A DNA stretch of 25,445 bases, taken from assembly GCA_002245135.1 (NCBI GenBank), contig NGBS01000660.1, positions 1-25,445 of the forward strand. Direction: 5' to 3'. A program made the position numbers and the translations under genes. The DNA comes from Proteromonas lacertae (Eukaryota > Sar > Bigyra > Opalinata > Proteromonadidae). Below are positions 10,892-20,952 of this stretch, one piece after another (position 1 is the stretch's first letter; each line of letters begins with the position of its first letter). The notes beneath the pieces are model-generated. The model did no database searches and was not told where the DNA came from. It saw only the letters and a list, made by a program, of their open reading frames with translations.

Positions 10892-12295
10892 TTATTTATT
10901 ATAAGCAGGATACTGCTGTTGGGGAGGATATTGAGATTGTTGTTGATTATACTGTAATGGCTGAATTGGTATTGGTTGTTGCTGTGGTTGTGTTTGAATG
11001 AAATGTTGTGGTTGAATTTGAGGTTGATTTGTATTTATTGTAGTAGGAATAGGTAGAGTATGTAATGGTTGATTATTATTTGATGAAAATGAAAGTTGAT
11101 TTTGAGTATAACTATATTGTAATGATTGATTGTTAGTTGGTGGAAAAGGAGGTTGTTGTTGTTGTTGTTGATGATGATGTGTATTTGGTTGAATTGTCAA
11201 TGGCTGATGATTATTTGGAGTAAATGGAGATTGATTAGTGTTTATTTGAGGTTGTGGTTGTGTTTGGTTATATAGAAACTGTTGAGGTTGAGAAATCGAA
11301 GTGTGAAAATAATGTGGTTGTTGTTGTAGAGGTTGTGGTTGTGAATATTGTGATGATGGAGGAGGTGATTGTTGAGGATTATATTGTGCTGGTAATGGCC
11401 GTTGAATAGTATTTGCAGCAACAGGTTGTGATTGAAGAGATTGAATATCAAACACACTTGGAATACACAAATTGCATAACAATGGAGAATGAATAACTGA
11501 GAGAGATTCTACAAATTTTATCCCTGGAGGAATATAAAAAACTTTAATAATTGTATTATATATAAAAATATAATCACTACATTTCTTTTTACCACTAACA
11601 AAATATGTATTATTATTGTCTTTATTTATATTTGAAAAAATAATATTACTTAATTTCTTTATACTATCTGAATCTGGTTCATCAACAAATGTTCCACATA
11701 ATATAACTGGATTTGGAAAGTATCTACTTACCTCATATAACAGTTTATCTATAAATCCTTCTCTAGATTTTTTATTTTCATCATTTTTAAATAACAAATT
11801 TACACTGCAAATATGAAACTTATATTGCTTTGCATTATTAGTTATAGTTAATTCAACTATATCTACTTTATTAATTGAATTATCTGGTTCTGCCAAACAT
11901 ATTATTTTGTGAGTAATTAAAGAACCATCATAATTCAAGTAATTAGGAATAGCTACAAAGTTAACTGGTCCTGTCAATATATCTAATTCTTTTATATATT
12001 AATGAAACTGATGATAAAAATGGTTCAAACAAAAAAAGATATACTCTTTGAAGGAATGGTATAATTATAGGTAGTTAATAACTCATATAATGCATCCCAT
12101 TGAACAGTTTTTACACTTTGAAAGCACATAATATAAGGAACACTTTTATCTAGCAATTGTGACAAGAAATCTTTAAAAGCCTCAAAATTGAAGTTATCTT
12201 TTCCTTTTTTAATACTATTTTATAGAAATATCGATATAAAAATTATACAAAGGTGATATATTAAAAGACAATACACTAATGTTTAAACATTCCAT
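10892..12295 (-). CDS. Degenerate CCR4/Angel-like EEP-fold protein with Q/P-rich tail
   Basis: Exons 12295-12249, 12214-12045 and 11982-10892 join in frame to 435 residues (introns of 34 and about 62 nt; the second acceptor is a choice among nearby AGs). The N-terminal part follows the endonuclease/exonuclease/phosphatase order seen in CCR4, Angel and nocturnin: ISVLSFNIS at 6-14, YIMCFQS at 43-49 where LQE is expected, CSVNLLF at the NVHL position, ILCGTFVDEP at about 166-175 where LCGDFN is expected, SDYIFIY at 208-214, and HSPLLC at 237. The metal-binding Glu (Ser49), the Asp and Asn of GDFN (Thr, Val) and the Asp before the final His are all replaced, so catalysis is doubtful. From about residue 255 to the end the protein is Q-, P- and N-rich, like a low-complexity protein-binding or condensate-forming tail. 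Confidence 0.72.
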
Positions 12296-12375
12296 TTTAA
12301 AATTTCACCTAAAGCTTGACAAATAAAATTTTCAAACCCCTAAATACCTTTTAATTTTAAAAATCAGATTTATAC
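12296..12375. promoter_or_regulatory. Divergent promoter region, EEP-like gene / four-helix membrane gene
   Basis: Eighty base pairs separate the start of the EEP-like gene (minus) from the first possible ATG of the membrane-protein gene (plus). Both promoters must lie here. It is AT-rich with no motif I can defend. Confidence 0.35.
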
Positions 12376-14327
12376 ATGTGTTTGTGTTGCAAATCGTGTG
12401 TGTCTAATTTTATGAATTCTCCAAGAAGTTCACAGTATGATGTAAGTGTTATTTTTTTTATAGGACAAACTCGTTAGTGTTATTTGCTTTCTTTTATTTC
12501 ATCATAATAGGATTAATATTTTTCTTTTTGCCTATATTAGATTTAACGACTTCACAGTGTGATGCAATAATAATAGTATATTTAAACAGTAATTCTGTAG
12601 ATTAATGCTGTTATTGACATTATAAATGCAGTTTATTTATATTATATATTCTGGCTTCTAAAGCAATCACTAATAGCAAATATTGGTGATGATGACAATA
12701 ATACCTCATTGTCAATGAAAATAGGTCATTTAGTCAGAACAAATCACATCGTTTTCTCTCACCCAGTATTATCAGTAATTGCATTTATATGGATTTGCGT
12801 TTCAATGAAAATCGCTGATTCATTTGTTATTGAAACATCACTGGTTGTACAATTTGTGCTGAATTTACTCGGATTTATAATGTTTAGTTTATTATTATAT
12901 ATAATTCCATGTATATGCAGTAGAAAACAATGTAAAAACACAAACATCAATGTGATTAAAAAAGAAAGAAATTCAAGCAATTTCTTAAATAATTCAAATT
13001 CTTCATTTGGGTTATATTCATCAGTGCCAAAAATGAGTCCAGTAGAAGGAATTAAAATAAGTCAAAAACCTGTAACGTTGTATGTAACACCAGAAAGTCA
13101 AGAAACTCATGTATATATTACTCCAATATCAACTCCAAGTTCAACAATAGGTTCAACAAAAACAGCTGAGAATAAAGAAGATGAAAAATCAGATTTACAC
13201 ATTTCTACTTCTTCTTCATTATCATCTAATAAAGATAAAATATTAACAAATGAAAATGGTAATGGTAATAAACAAATACAGAATTTAATTAACAATAATG
13301 AAGAGATTGTTATTTTACCTAATAATCCATCAGTTAAATCTGATTATATAATCTCACAAATGACAAATAATAAAAATAATGTTCCTCCACTTCCAGATAT
13401 TAATACCATTCAATATGATGATGAAAATGATTCACAAAATCCATTAATTGATTCAACTCAAAGACCACTCAGCACAATAATAGAAGAAAATGAAGAAAAT
13501 AATGGTTTAACACCTCATCCACAACAACAACAACAACAACAACCATTACCAGTACTACTACAACATCCTGTATCTGTACAATTTGTCAATGAAACACAAA
13601 CATTATTTGCTCGAGCTCAAGCTGGTGGAAATAATGATAATGATTCAAAATCGATAATGCATATACATCAACCACAATATAATAATAATAATAATAATCA
13701 CCAATTACAGTTTAAATCACAGTCGGAAACAGTACTAGAACCAAATCCAAGCTTTAATAGACAAATGGATTTAACATCTTCCAGTTTTTCCTATTCGCAT
13801 TATCATCGTAATAATACAATGAAAAGAAGTAATGGAACAAATGTTGGATTATTTGCAATGCCTTCTGAATCGACTTTACTTGTATATTTATACGTTTATT
13901 ATTAATTATTATTATATAGTCAAACACATCTTTATTGAGGAATAGTAGTATTGATAGTTTATCATCAGATGCAAGTTTTGTATTTAACCCTCCATTAAGA
14001 CAACAATCTTCTTACCCAATCAGAGATAATAATTCTCAGCATAGTAATCCCAGTTTTCCTATTGATATAGCCCCATGTGGAAGTAATTCAAGTTTGAGAG
14101 AGAATATTGAGGATGAAAATGAGTTTAGATATACTTCTCCGCCAGTTGAAAGTTATACGTCTGATTATGTTACTCCTGGTGGGTATATTGAAGAAATACC
14201 AGTTGATCCACAGACTATACATATTGATATGGACAATGTTGATCCAGTAGCTAGAAATAAAATTTTGAGAGGTTTAGAAGAAAAGAGGAAAAGGGATGAG
14301 CGTAAAAAAGAGGATAATAGTAAGTAA
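12376..14327 (+). CDS. Four-helix membrane protein with long N/Q-rich cytosolic tail
   Basis: Exons 12376-12434, 12464-12575, 12601-13881 and 13920-14327 splice in frame to 619 residues. An internal ATG at 12412 in the same frame gives 607; the longer form begins MCLCCKSCVSNF, a possible palmitoylation patch. Counting from 12412, hydrophobic helices lie at about 11-33 (SLVLFAFFYFIIIGLIFFFL), 41-66, 99-118 and 124-150, ending with CICSRKQCK. The remaining 450 or so residues are hydrophilic and rich in S, N, T and Q, with QQQQQQQ and poly-N runs and a charged end (LRGLEEKRKRDERKKED). Both termini are predicted to be cytosolic. The helix pattern resembles tetraspan or partial receptor proteins, but I cannot assign a family. 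The intron choice at 12435-12463 (29 nt, GTAT donor) is supported because it joins a continuous first helix. Confidence 0.72.
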
Positions 14328-14501
14328 ATATATTAAATGAAAATGGTTTGATAATATTCACGTTAACATTAGTTATTAGATTTGCATATTTATTTTTATG
14401 TTGTTGTAACTACCTTGTAGAATGAGATATTTTTATTTTGGTAATTAAATGTAATAGTTACATATATTGACATTTATTTTCAAAATTAAAATTTGAATCA
14501 T
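14328..14501. other. Short intergenic spacer
   Basis: AT-rich DNA between two genes on the same strand; it should hold the promoter of the coiled-coil gene. No motif stands out. Confidence 0.5.
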
Positions 14502-15161
14502 ATGAATGATACATTTAAAATAAATGATGTTATTAAAACTCACAATCAATTCAATAACTCAATAGATACTGCCATAACGTATTACTGTCAATACATCTTG
14601 AATAGAGATACTCATTTACTTATAAACTCATTAAATAAAGTCAAAGTATTTTCATTGTGGAATAAAAATTGTATTTATAGGATGATATTCAAAAAGTTGA
14701 AAATCACAAAAGTGATATAAAAATAGAAAAGTCTGATGAAGTAAAAAATCTAGAATCAAAGATAAATCAACTTGATGAAAGTATTAAAAAGGCAAAAGCT
14801 GACAAAAATGAAGTAAATGTATTATTTTTTGTTTATATTTTTGTTCAACAGACCAAGCTTGAAGACACACAAACAGTATTAAACAGAACACATGAACAAT
14901 TCGAAGGATATGCAGAGACATTAGAAAACCTAAGAGAATTTACACATACTTATAACGGATATTGTGATGATTTAAAAACTGTTAAAGATGGAATAGAGCA
15001 TGAAAGAGAGAAATTGAGAGAGTTTTTAGATTCAGTAAGTGAATTCTTAGAAGCAGAAGACGAAGATTTACAAGATGTATTACTATTTGTATTAATTATA
15101 TATTAAATAGAATGATTATAAAGTATTTGGAGAAAAAGTGAATAAATTTTTGAAACAATAG
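14502..15161 (+). CDS. Coiled-coil protein of 185 residues (4 exons)
   Basis: Exons 14502-14645, 14681-14818, 14852-15076 and 15111-15161 join in phase 0 throughout (introns of 35, 33 and 34 nt; donors GTATT/GTATT/GTATT). A short helical N terminus is followed by long charged stretches with leucine/isoleucine spacing typical of coiled coils (VKNLESKINQLDESIKKAKA, then LREFTHTYNGYCDDLKTV and EREKLREFLDSVSEFL). The acidic EAEDEDLQD is followed by a short conserved-looking end, YKVFGEKVNKFLKQ. No signal peptide or membrane segment. It might be a cytoskeletal, kinetochore or tethering subunit, but I do not recognise the family. Donors one codon group upstream (GTCAAA, GTAAAT) would also keep frame. 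Confidence 0.7.
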
Positions 15162-15288
15162 ACAATTAGTAGAAATATAATTTAATTCTTTCTTTCCTCA
15201 CTTTTGTTGTTTACATGCACAACAAATATCAGTATATGTAAAATGTTTATTATAATATATTTAAATAATACAACAAAAGTAACGAAAT

Positions 15289-16806
15289 CTAATTAAAAGC
15301 TTCAACAGGTGTAACTTCAGGAATCTCGGCAACAGTACCAGTGTCCTTCTCAGTAGATTTTCTCTTCTTTTCTCCATCATCATCCCCAACTCGACTATCA
15401 TTAGCAGATTGAGGATCAATCGAACATTTACCAGCATGAGAAGAATGTCTGCTACTCGGAATAAGTGATCTTTTGATTTGACTGAATATTTGTCTAGAAT
15501 ATTTCTTCACAATTGAATTTTCAGTTAAATAAGAATCATCATATTTTCTATTGTATATACTATCTTCTTTAATAAAGAATCTAAGTAAACTATTACATAC
15601 TACACTAGCTATCTTTAACAAACCAATACCCGAACCCAAGGCAGTGAAAAGTGTAACAATATCAAACTTTCTACCAATTCCATCAATTGTCACAATGATT
15701 TTAATTCCATAGATTTTCCATAAATCTCTTTGCTCTTCTCCATCTACATAGTATTTGGATGAGTATCTGAAGTTAAATCCACTGGAGAAATCAGAATCAT
15801 CTATTCTTTGGAAAGCTATAGTAGGTTTACAGTTGTTTAAATTGAAATCTAAATTACAGTCAAATGTAAAAGCAATTAAGATAATTTGTCCCTTTTCTAC
15901 AGTCTCATTAAAATACTTATAATCTAATTTCTTAGGATTCTCATTAGCTATTGTCAAAGGATTTCCTCTTAATGCTCCAGCTGCACTAATGTCACTAAGG
16001 TAAAATAGATTTAAATTATAAACTAAACTTGTATCTACATTAGAAATAGGATTGTAAGGGTAAGTAGGATATCTTCCATCTATTCTAAGAAATACAGTGA
16101 AATTACCAGTCTATATATATATATATATATATATTATATTATATTATATTATATTATATTATATTATATTATATTATATTATATACATGAGATAAGATAT
16201 TAACTCTTCCAATTTCATCATCTTCTAAATCACACCAAGTTGTGATTTCACACATTAATTTGTTGGATATTGTGTCATTTCTACATTTACCTGTTGAAAT
16301 ACCATTCGCTGTCATTCTATTCTCTGGGCAAGTCATTGTTACATTATCTGTACATACTTCACTGATTTCAGCTGGTGCTTTACCTTTCTTATCAATACCA
16401 GTCATATTACACAGTCTTTGATGAGGCGTATGTACGTAGTTTGTAGTTATAAATACACCACCTTCTTCTTGTGGAGGAATAACCAAGTCTATAGCATCAA
16501 AGAATCTACCACTGTTGGACATAGCATTTCCTTTTACCTTTATAGTCGCCTGGCCTATTTATTAATTAGTAAGTGTGATAATACCAGTAAAATTCTCTCT
16601 TCTTTGATAACCATTCTGATACACCATTTGCCAAAAAATGATGTAGCATAATACTCCCAGTTGTATTAAACGATAAATTGATGACTAAAATAAAAAAAAT
16701 ATCATACCAATAATGGATCTTTAACTAAAATATATTTCTTTGACTCATATATCGAAAAACTATCCCATAGCCTTGAAAAAACACTTTGTTGAGAAGGTAA
16801 TGGCAT
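15289..16806 (-). CDS. P2X receptor A (ATP-gated cation channel)
   Basis: Exons 16806-16708, 16684-16585, 16554-16187 and 16110-15289 join in frame to 462 residues. P2X receptors are trimeric channels opened by ATP. Visible landmarks: the pre-helix YESKKYILVKDP, a first helix at about 37-55, Lys72 and Lys74 in ATIKVKG (ATP phosphate contacts), GISTGKC and CEITTWCDLEDD, eight ectodomain cysteines, NFR at 302-304 followed by SSKYY, Lys321 in RDLWKIYGI, and a second helix at about 339-363 with the GSG gate (348-350). The cytosolic tail of about 95 residues is basic and serine-rich. Relative to B, C and D it has a private 76-nt intron at 16186-16111 made of AT repeats. In protist P2X relatives such channels serve contractile-vacuole or other internal membranes (family knowledge); the location here is not shown. 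Confidence 0.93.
16111..16186. repeat. (AT)n / (ATATT)n microsatellite forming an intron
   Basis: About 12 AT units run directly into about 10 ATATT units. The repeat fills the intron of P2X A completely: GTATATAATATAATA at the donor side and ATATATATAG at the acceptor. The paralogues have no intron here, and coding sequence on both sides (NILSH / TGNFTVF) is continuous in them. Confidence 0.85.
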
Positions 16807-17060
16807 TATTGAGCTGAAATAAAATTCTTAGAAGCAAAAAATAGGGATTTAAAAAAATAATTAAATAACGATTATTGTAGCTAATTTGATCGTTTCAGTA
16901 TTTAATAAAATGAAGTATCTAGTCATACACAATTAATACATTTCAATTTTTCTTATGTACTGATTAAAAATCAATAAATACACACTTTTAAACTATAATC
17001 TATTATAATAATGGAAAATTGACTAGATTATGAATGTACAACAACTACAAATTTATAGTC
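16807..17060. other. Intergenic spacer between P2X A and P2X B
   Basis: About 250 bp of AT-rich DNA between the tandem receptors. It must hold the promoter of A and the 3' end of B. No coding or structural signal seen. Confidence 0.5.
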
Positions 17061-18448
17061 CTACCGATCAATAGGACTGGGCAATTCCTGTATAGCTGGT
17101 AGCTTCGTACTTTCTTTATTTGGACCGTAACTACTAACATTGGAATTATGATTAGACGACCGACTGGATCTTAACACTAATTGACTTTTCTTTTGTATTT
17201 CTTTAGATATTTTATGTAACATACTTGCAGTTGTATTAATACAATGATCATCAAACATAATCCTAAATACTTCGTCCTGTCTAATGAAATACCTCAATAT
17301 TTTGTCGCACAGTATATTTGCCAGTGAAAATAGCCCAATACCTGAACCAAAGGCAATAAACATCGTTACAGCTTCATATTCTCTTCCAATACCTTCTACA
17401 GTCACAATGATTTTAATTCCATAGATTTTCCATAAATCTCTTTGCTCTTCTCCATCTACATAGTATTTGGATGAGTATCTGAAGTTAAATCCACTGGAGA
17501 AATCAGAATCATCTATTCTTTGGAATGTAATTTCTGGCTTACATTTATTCAAGTCATAATCCATATTACAATCAAATGTAAAAGCAATTAAGATAATTTG
17601 TCCTTTTTCAATTGTATCGTTGAAATAATGAAGAGGTAATTTCTGAGGATCATCATCTGAAGGAGTAAGAGGATTACCTTTTATACCTCCAGCAGCACTA
17701 ATATCACTAACATAAAATAAATTCAAATTATAAACAAGACTCAAATCTACATTAGAAATAGGATGGTAAGGACGAGAAGGATATCTACCATCAATACGAA
17801 TAAATACAGTGAAATTACCTGTGTGAGGTAATATATTCACTCTTCCTATGTTATCATCTTCTAAAGGACACCAAGTCATTATCTCACACATTTCCATTCC
17901 CATTTGATCGTTCATCAAACATCTTCCTGTAGATACTCCGTTAGACGTCATTCTTCTAGCTGGACAAGTATGAGTAACATTATCTGTACAAATTTCACTG
18001 ATTTCAGCTGGAGCACTTCCTTTCTTATCGACTCCAGGGATTAAACAGTGCTTTTGATGTGGTGTATGTACGTAGTTAGTTGTGATAAACACACCGCCTG
18101 CTTCTTGTGGAGGGATAACCAGATCTACAGCATCAAAAAATCTACCACTGTTTGACTTTGTGTTACCCTTTATTTTAATTGTAGCTTGACCTATACATAA
18201 TAAATAATGCCATAAAATACCAGTAAAATATTCTTCTCTCTGATAACCATGTTTATACCAAATCTGGTATAAAAAAACATACAACACAACAGCTAACTGT
18301 ATGGTTCGATATGTAATACACTAAAAATATAATATAGCAACAATACTAAGAAGGGATCTTTAACACAAATAAATTTCTTAGACTGGTATATAATAAACCA
18401 GTTCCAAAATTTTTTCATCAATGAAGGTTTTTTCTGTAAACCAGTCAT
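17061..18448 (-). CDS. P2X receptor B (ATP-gated cation channel)
   Basis: Exons 18448-18347, 18320-18221 and 18190-17061 splice in frame to 443 residues. The second intron (18220-18191, 30 nt) has no stop and keeps frame, so a naive ORF reads straight through it. The ATP-site set is complete: KIKG with Lys73 and Lys75, NFRYSSKYY, and RDLWKIYGIK. Cysteine blocks GVSTGRC, MCEIMTWCPLEDD, FDCNMDYDLNKC match P2X order. Helix 1 is IQLAVVLYVFLYQIW; helix 2 contains FIAFGSGIGLFSLANILCD. The tail of about 80 residues is K/S-rich and ends in SPIDR. The region 17788-18203 is identical to the matching part of receptor C, and 17401-17522 is identical in A, B and C. This is the most compact member, with only the two introns shared by all four copies. 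Confidence 0.93.
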
Positions 18449-19078
18449 GACTATTTAAGTTTTGCTGAGGTTTTTTTCTCTTAAAAACGAAAAAATATTC
18501 GCACTATAAGAAATTTTCTAAGTTTTTTTTATTTTTTTTTGTGACTTTGAAGTTGTTTTTCTCAACAACTATAAAGAATTAGACTAAAAAAATTACATCA
18601 CAGTATGAGTCATAGATTGAACTTTATGCTGACGTAGTTAGATTAAAATTACCTAATCAGGTAATTAATCAAAAATTTGATGTATTTCTCGATATTATGG
18701 CAACTAATGATTAAATTATGTTACAACATTGCTTATTTTCATAATATTAAACAATAACTTTCTTTTAAGAGCTAGTAAAATTAGTTTTAAAAATCATTTC
18801 AAAATGGGTGAAAAGAGCCAAAAAATTGAAAATGGGGACCTGGAATTCTTAGAAATTATTTTTCTCACGAACTAGATCATAATTGAAAGTAATATAATGA
18901 GCCAAGTTTAGCCTAATAAAATACATATGCATGGTGGGACTAGTTTTTGATTTGGCGATCAATTATTTCGAACGATTTTGCTCTTATTTGCGCAGTATTG
19001 TTCTTTTCTCTTATTTCCCCTTATTTTAAAACAGAAATTAGTATTACAATATAAAAATTAGAAAATTATTGCACTTAC
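18449..19078. other. Gene-poor spacer upstream of P2X B
   Basis: The first 150 bp is T-rich and should include the P2X B promoter. The rest is AT-rich with stops in all frames. I see no gene, RNA or repeat in it. Confidence 0.5.
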
Positions 19079-19369
19079 TATAACAATATTATATACTATA
19101 TTTGCTCATCATTTAAATATGCTCATATTTCATCACCTATATATACTATAACTATATTATATACTATATTTGTTCATCATTTAAATATGCTCATATTTCA
19201 TCACCTATATATACTATAACTATATTATATACTATATTTGTTCATCATTTAAACATACTCATATTTCAGCACCTATATATACTATAACTATATTATATAC
19301 TATATTTGTTCATCATTTAAATATGCTCATATTTCATCACCTATATATACTATAACTATATTATATACT
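19079..19369. repeat. 68-bp minisatellite, about 4.3 copies
   Basis: Four tandem units start at 19079, 19147, 19215 and 19283, and a partial fifth at 19351. Each begins TATAAC(T/A)ATATTATATAC and includes TTCATCATTTAAA and CTCATATTTCA. Copies differ at only a few sites, so the array is young or homogenised. It directly abuts the dynein fragment. Confidence 0.9.
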
Positions 19370-19499
19370 TTAATAGAATTATACCAATCACAGCTATATT
19401 ATTGAAATCTCATATTGCTGATATTGATTATAAGTTAAAACCTGGTATGGTTACATTAACATGGACATCAATGAATATAGATACATATAAACATCATGT
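19370..19499 (+). pseudogene. Dynein heavy-chain tail fragment, plus strand
   Basis: The plus strand reads NRIIPITAILLKSHIADIDY followed by KLKPGMVTLTWTSMNIDTY. The LxPGxxTLTWTSMNID block is typical of the N-terminal tail of axonemal dynein heavy chains. The fragment is only about 43 residues long and bounded by the minisatellite on the left and an oppositely oriented dynein fragment on the right, so it cannot be a working gene. A relic is the simplest reading. Confidence 0.75.
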
Positions 19500-20040
19500 G
19501 ATCAAATCCAGAGTTTTTTTCTCCTCGTTAATCTTCTTTTCATATTCTTTCAATGTATAAATTAAATCAGTGTAATAACTCTTAAACTTCTCTTCTTGTA
19601 ATAAAACAATCTTGGCACTTTCTGGTATTTCTATTCCCATTCTATCTAAACGATTTGAAAATGAGTTAACATCTCTGTTCATCATTCATTTTGATCTTGT
19701 TCACCTCTGGATCATATTTTCTATCCATATGTGACAATTCTAATACATCTACTACATCTTTTAAGGCTTCTTTCATATCAGCTGTGAATTTATCCATATC
19801 TTGAAGAACTTAAATAAGAGAGTTTCTAAATTTCTCAAGGGGTTTTCACTAATCATACCGAATAAAAGTGTATTGTCACAACTCTTCGTTTAACGAACAT
19901 CTTCTCCTGATGTGAGTAACAACTCATTCTCTTCACCATATCCTCTTATCTCACCTTCGCTATACATGACTTTTTTAAGGAATTTTCTGTATCTCTCATA
20001 CTAGCACCAAATGCTTCAGTGACATGACTAATCATCCATC
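19494..20040 (-). pseudogene. Dynein heavy-chain tail fragments, minus strand, broken
   Basis: From 19685 to 19494 the minus strand reads SNRLDRMGIEIPESAKIVLL, then QEEKFKSYYTDLIYTLKEYE. PESAKIVLLQEEKFKxYY is a dynein heavy-chain tail block that normally lies a few residues before the TLTWTSMNID block now found on the opposite strand. Upstream (to about 20040) more dynein-like pieces appear in shifting frames (for example DMDKFTADMKEALKDVVDVL), interrupted by several stops and frame changes. Together they describe a decayed tail region, less than a tenth of a full heavy chain, whose downstream piece has been inverted. Upstream limit is uncertain. Confidence 0.65.
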
Positions 20041-20613
20041 ATGAAAAATAAAAGTAGAAAGAATCGCATTTAATGAAACCCAAGGGGATATAGTTTAATA
20101 TATACATCATATCTTTATATCTGCAGCCTTTAATTCTTCTTAATATACCTCAGTAAATTTGCAAGCCTGTTATTCTACATAATCTTATTAGAATTACATC
20201 AACTTCTCTATAAACCGTAAAATTCATTTCAGATATTTATACCTTCCACTACTTATAGGATTAGGATTAAAATTATTTTTAAAATGAAACGATTTCATTG
20301 GTTATTTTCTCTAATACATTAATCATTCGTAAATAGTATTAAATGTATTTTAGTAATTTTAATAATTTATACATACAAGATAATGAGTACTATATATTTA
20401 CATCCGATTTAGTTGAATATGAAAAACTATAATTAATTAATTTATGCATTATTATTATTGTTGTTGTTGTTATTAATACTAATTGATTAAAATACATTTT
20501 AAAATATAATCCATTTTAAAAAAATTATAAAAGTATAATACACAAAGTTAAAATCATTGTATATTCATTATTCACATTTAAACGTTTTAAATATCATTTA
20601 TTTCTTCATTTTA
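20041..20613. other. Gene-poor AT-rich region
   Basis: No intact frame, RNA gene or clear repeat beyond a short ATT/GTT run near 20450-20475. Very weak dynein-like reading continues on the minus strand near 20050-20250 but is too broken to call. Confidence 0.4.
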
Positions 20614-20952
20614 TCACATTTCATATCTAAAGATATTAATATCTAACAATGGAGATGCTCTACTTCCGTTAAGACCATGATTATTTTGAGATTCTAATGT
20701 GGATATATATATATACCATTTCTAAATGCTGATTTCTTTTAAACGCCTCCATTTCGAAATACACAACTCTGCATAAATTTACGAGATATTCCATTCAATT
20801 CACTACCTTCATCCATTTCATCTTCAACTGGATTAGTATTTATATTCATTTTATTTTATCATATTAGGAACATCGTTAGTAGGATATACTAATTTTACTG
20901 CATTTGTGATATTTATTGATGATGCAACATTCTTTGGAATTGAAGTTCCCAT
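20614..20952 (-). pseudogene. Unknown short coding remnant
   Basis: The minus strand gives MGTSIPKNVASSINITNAVK (from 20952, ending at a TAA at 20851), then one base later MNINTNPVEDEMDEGSELNG (from 20849). The latter continues through one in-frame TAA and a plausible 23-nt intron (20716-20694, GTATAT...TTAG) into LNGSRASPLLDINIFRYEM. Codon composition looks protein-like but the frame is broken twice within 340 bp. I do not recognise the family. It may be a decayed gene or chance. Confidence 0.25.

Noticed and set aside
12442-12463. 22-nt intron with a GTAAGT donor in the four-helix gene
   Set aside because: It would need a second intron and a 13-nt exon. A single 29-nt GTAT intron (12435-12463) gives one continuous transmembrane helix.
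16418-16651. Plus-strand frame across P2X A exons 2-3
   Set aside because: Antisense of a spliced receptor gene, crossing its intron.
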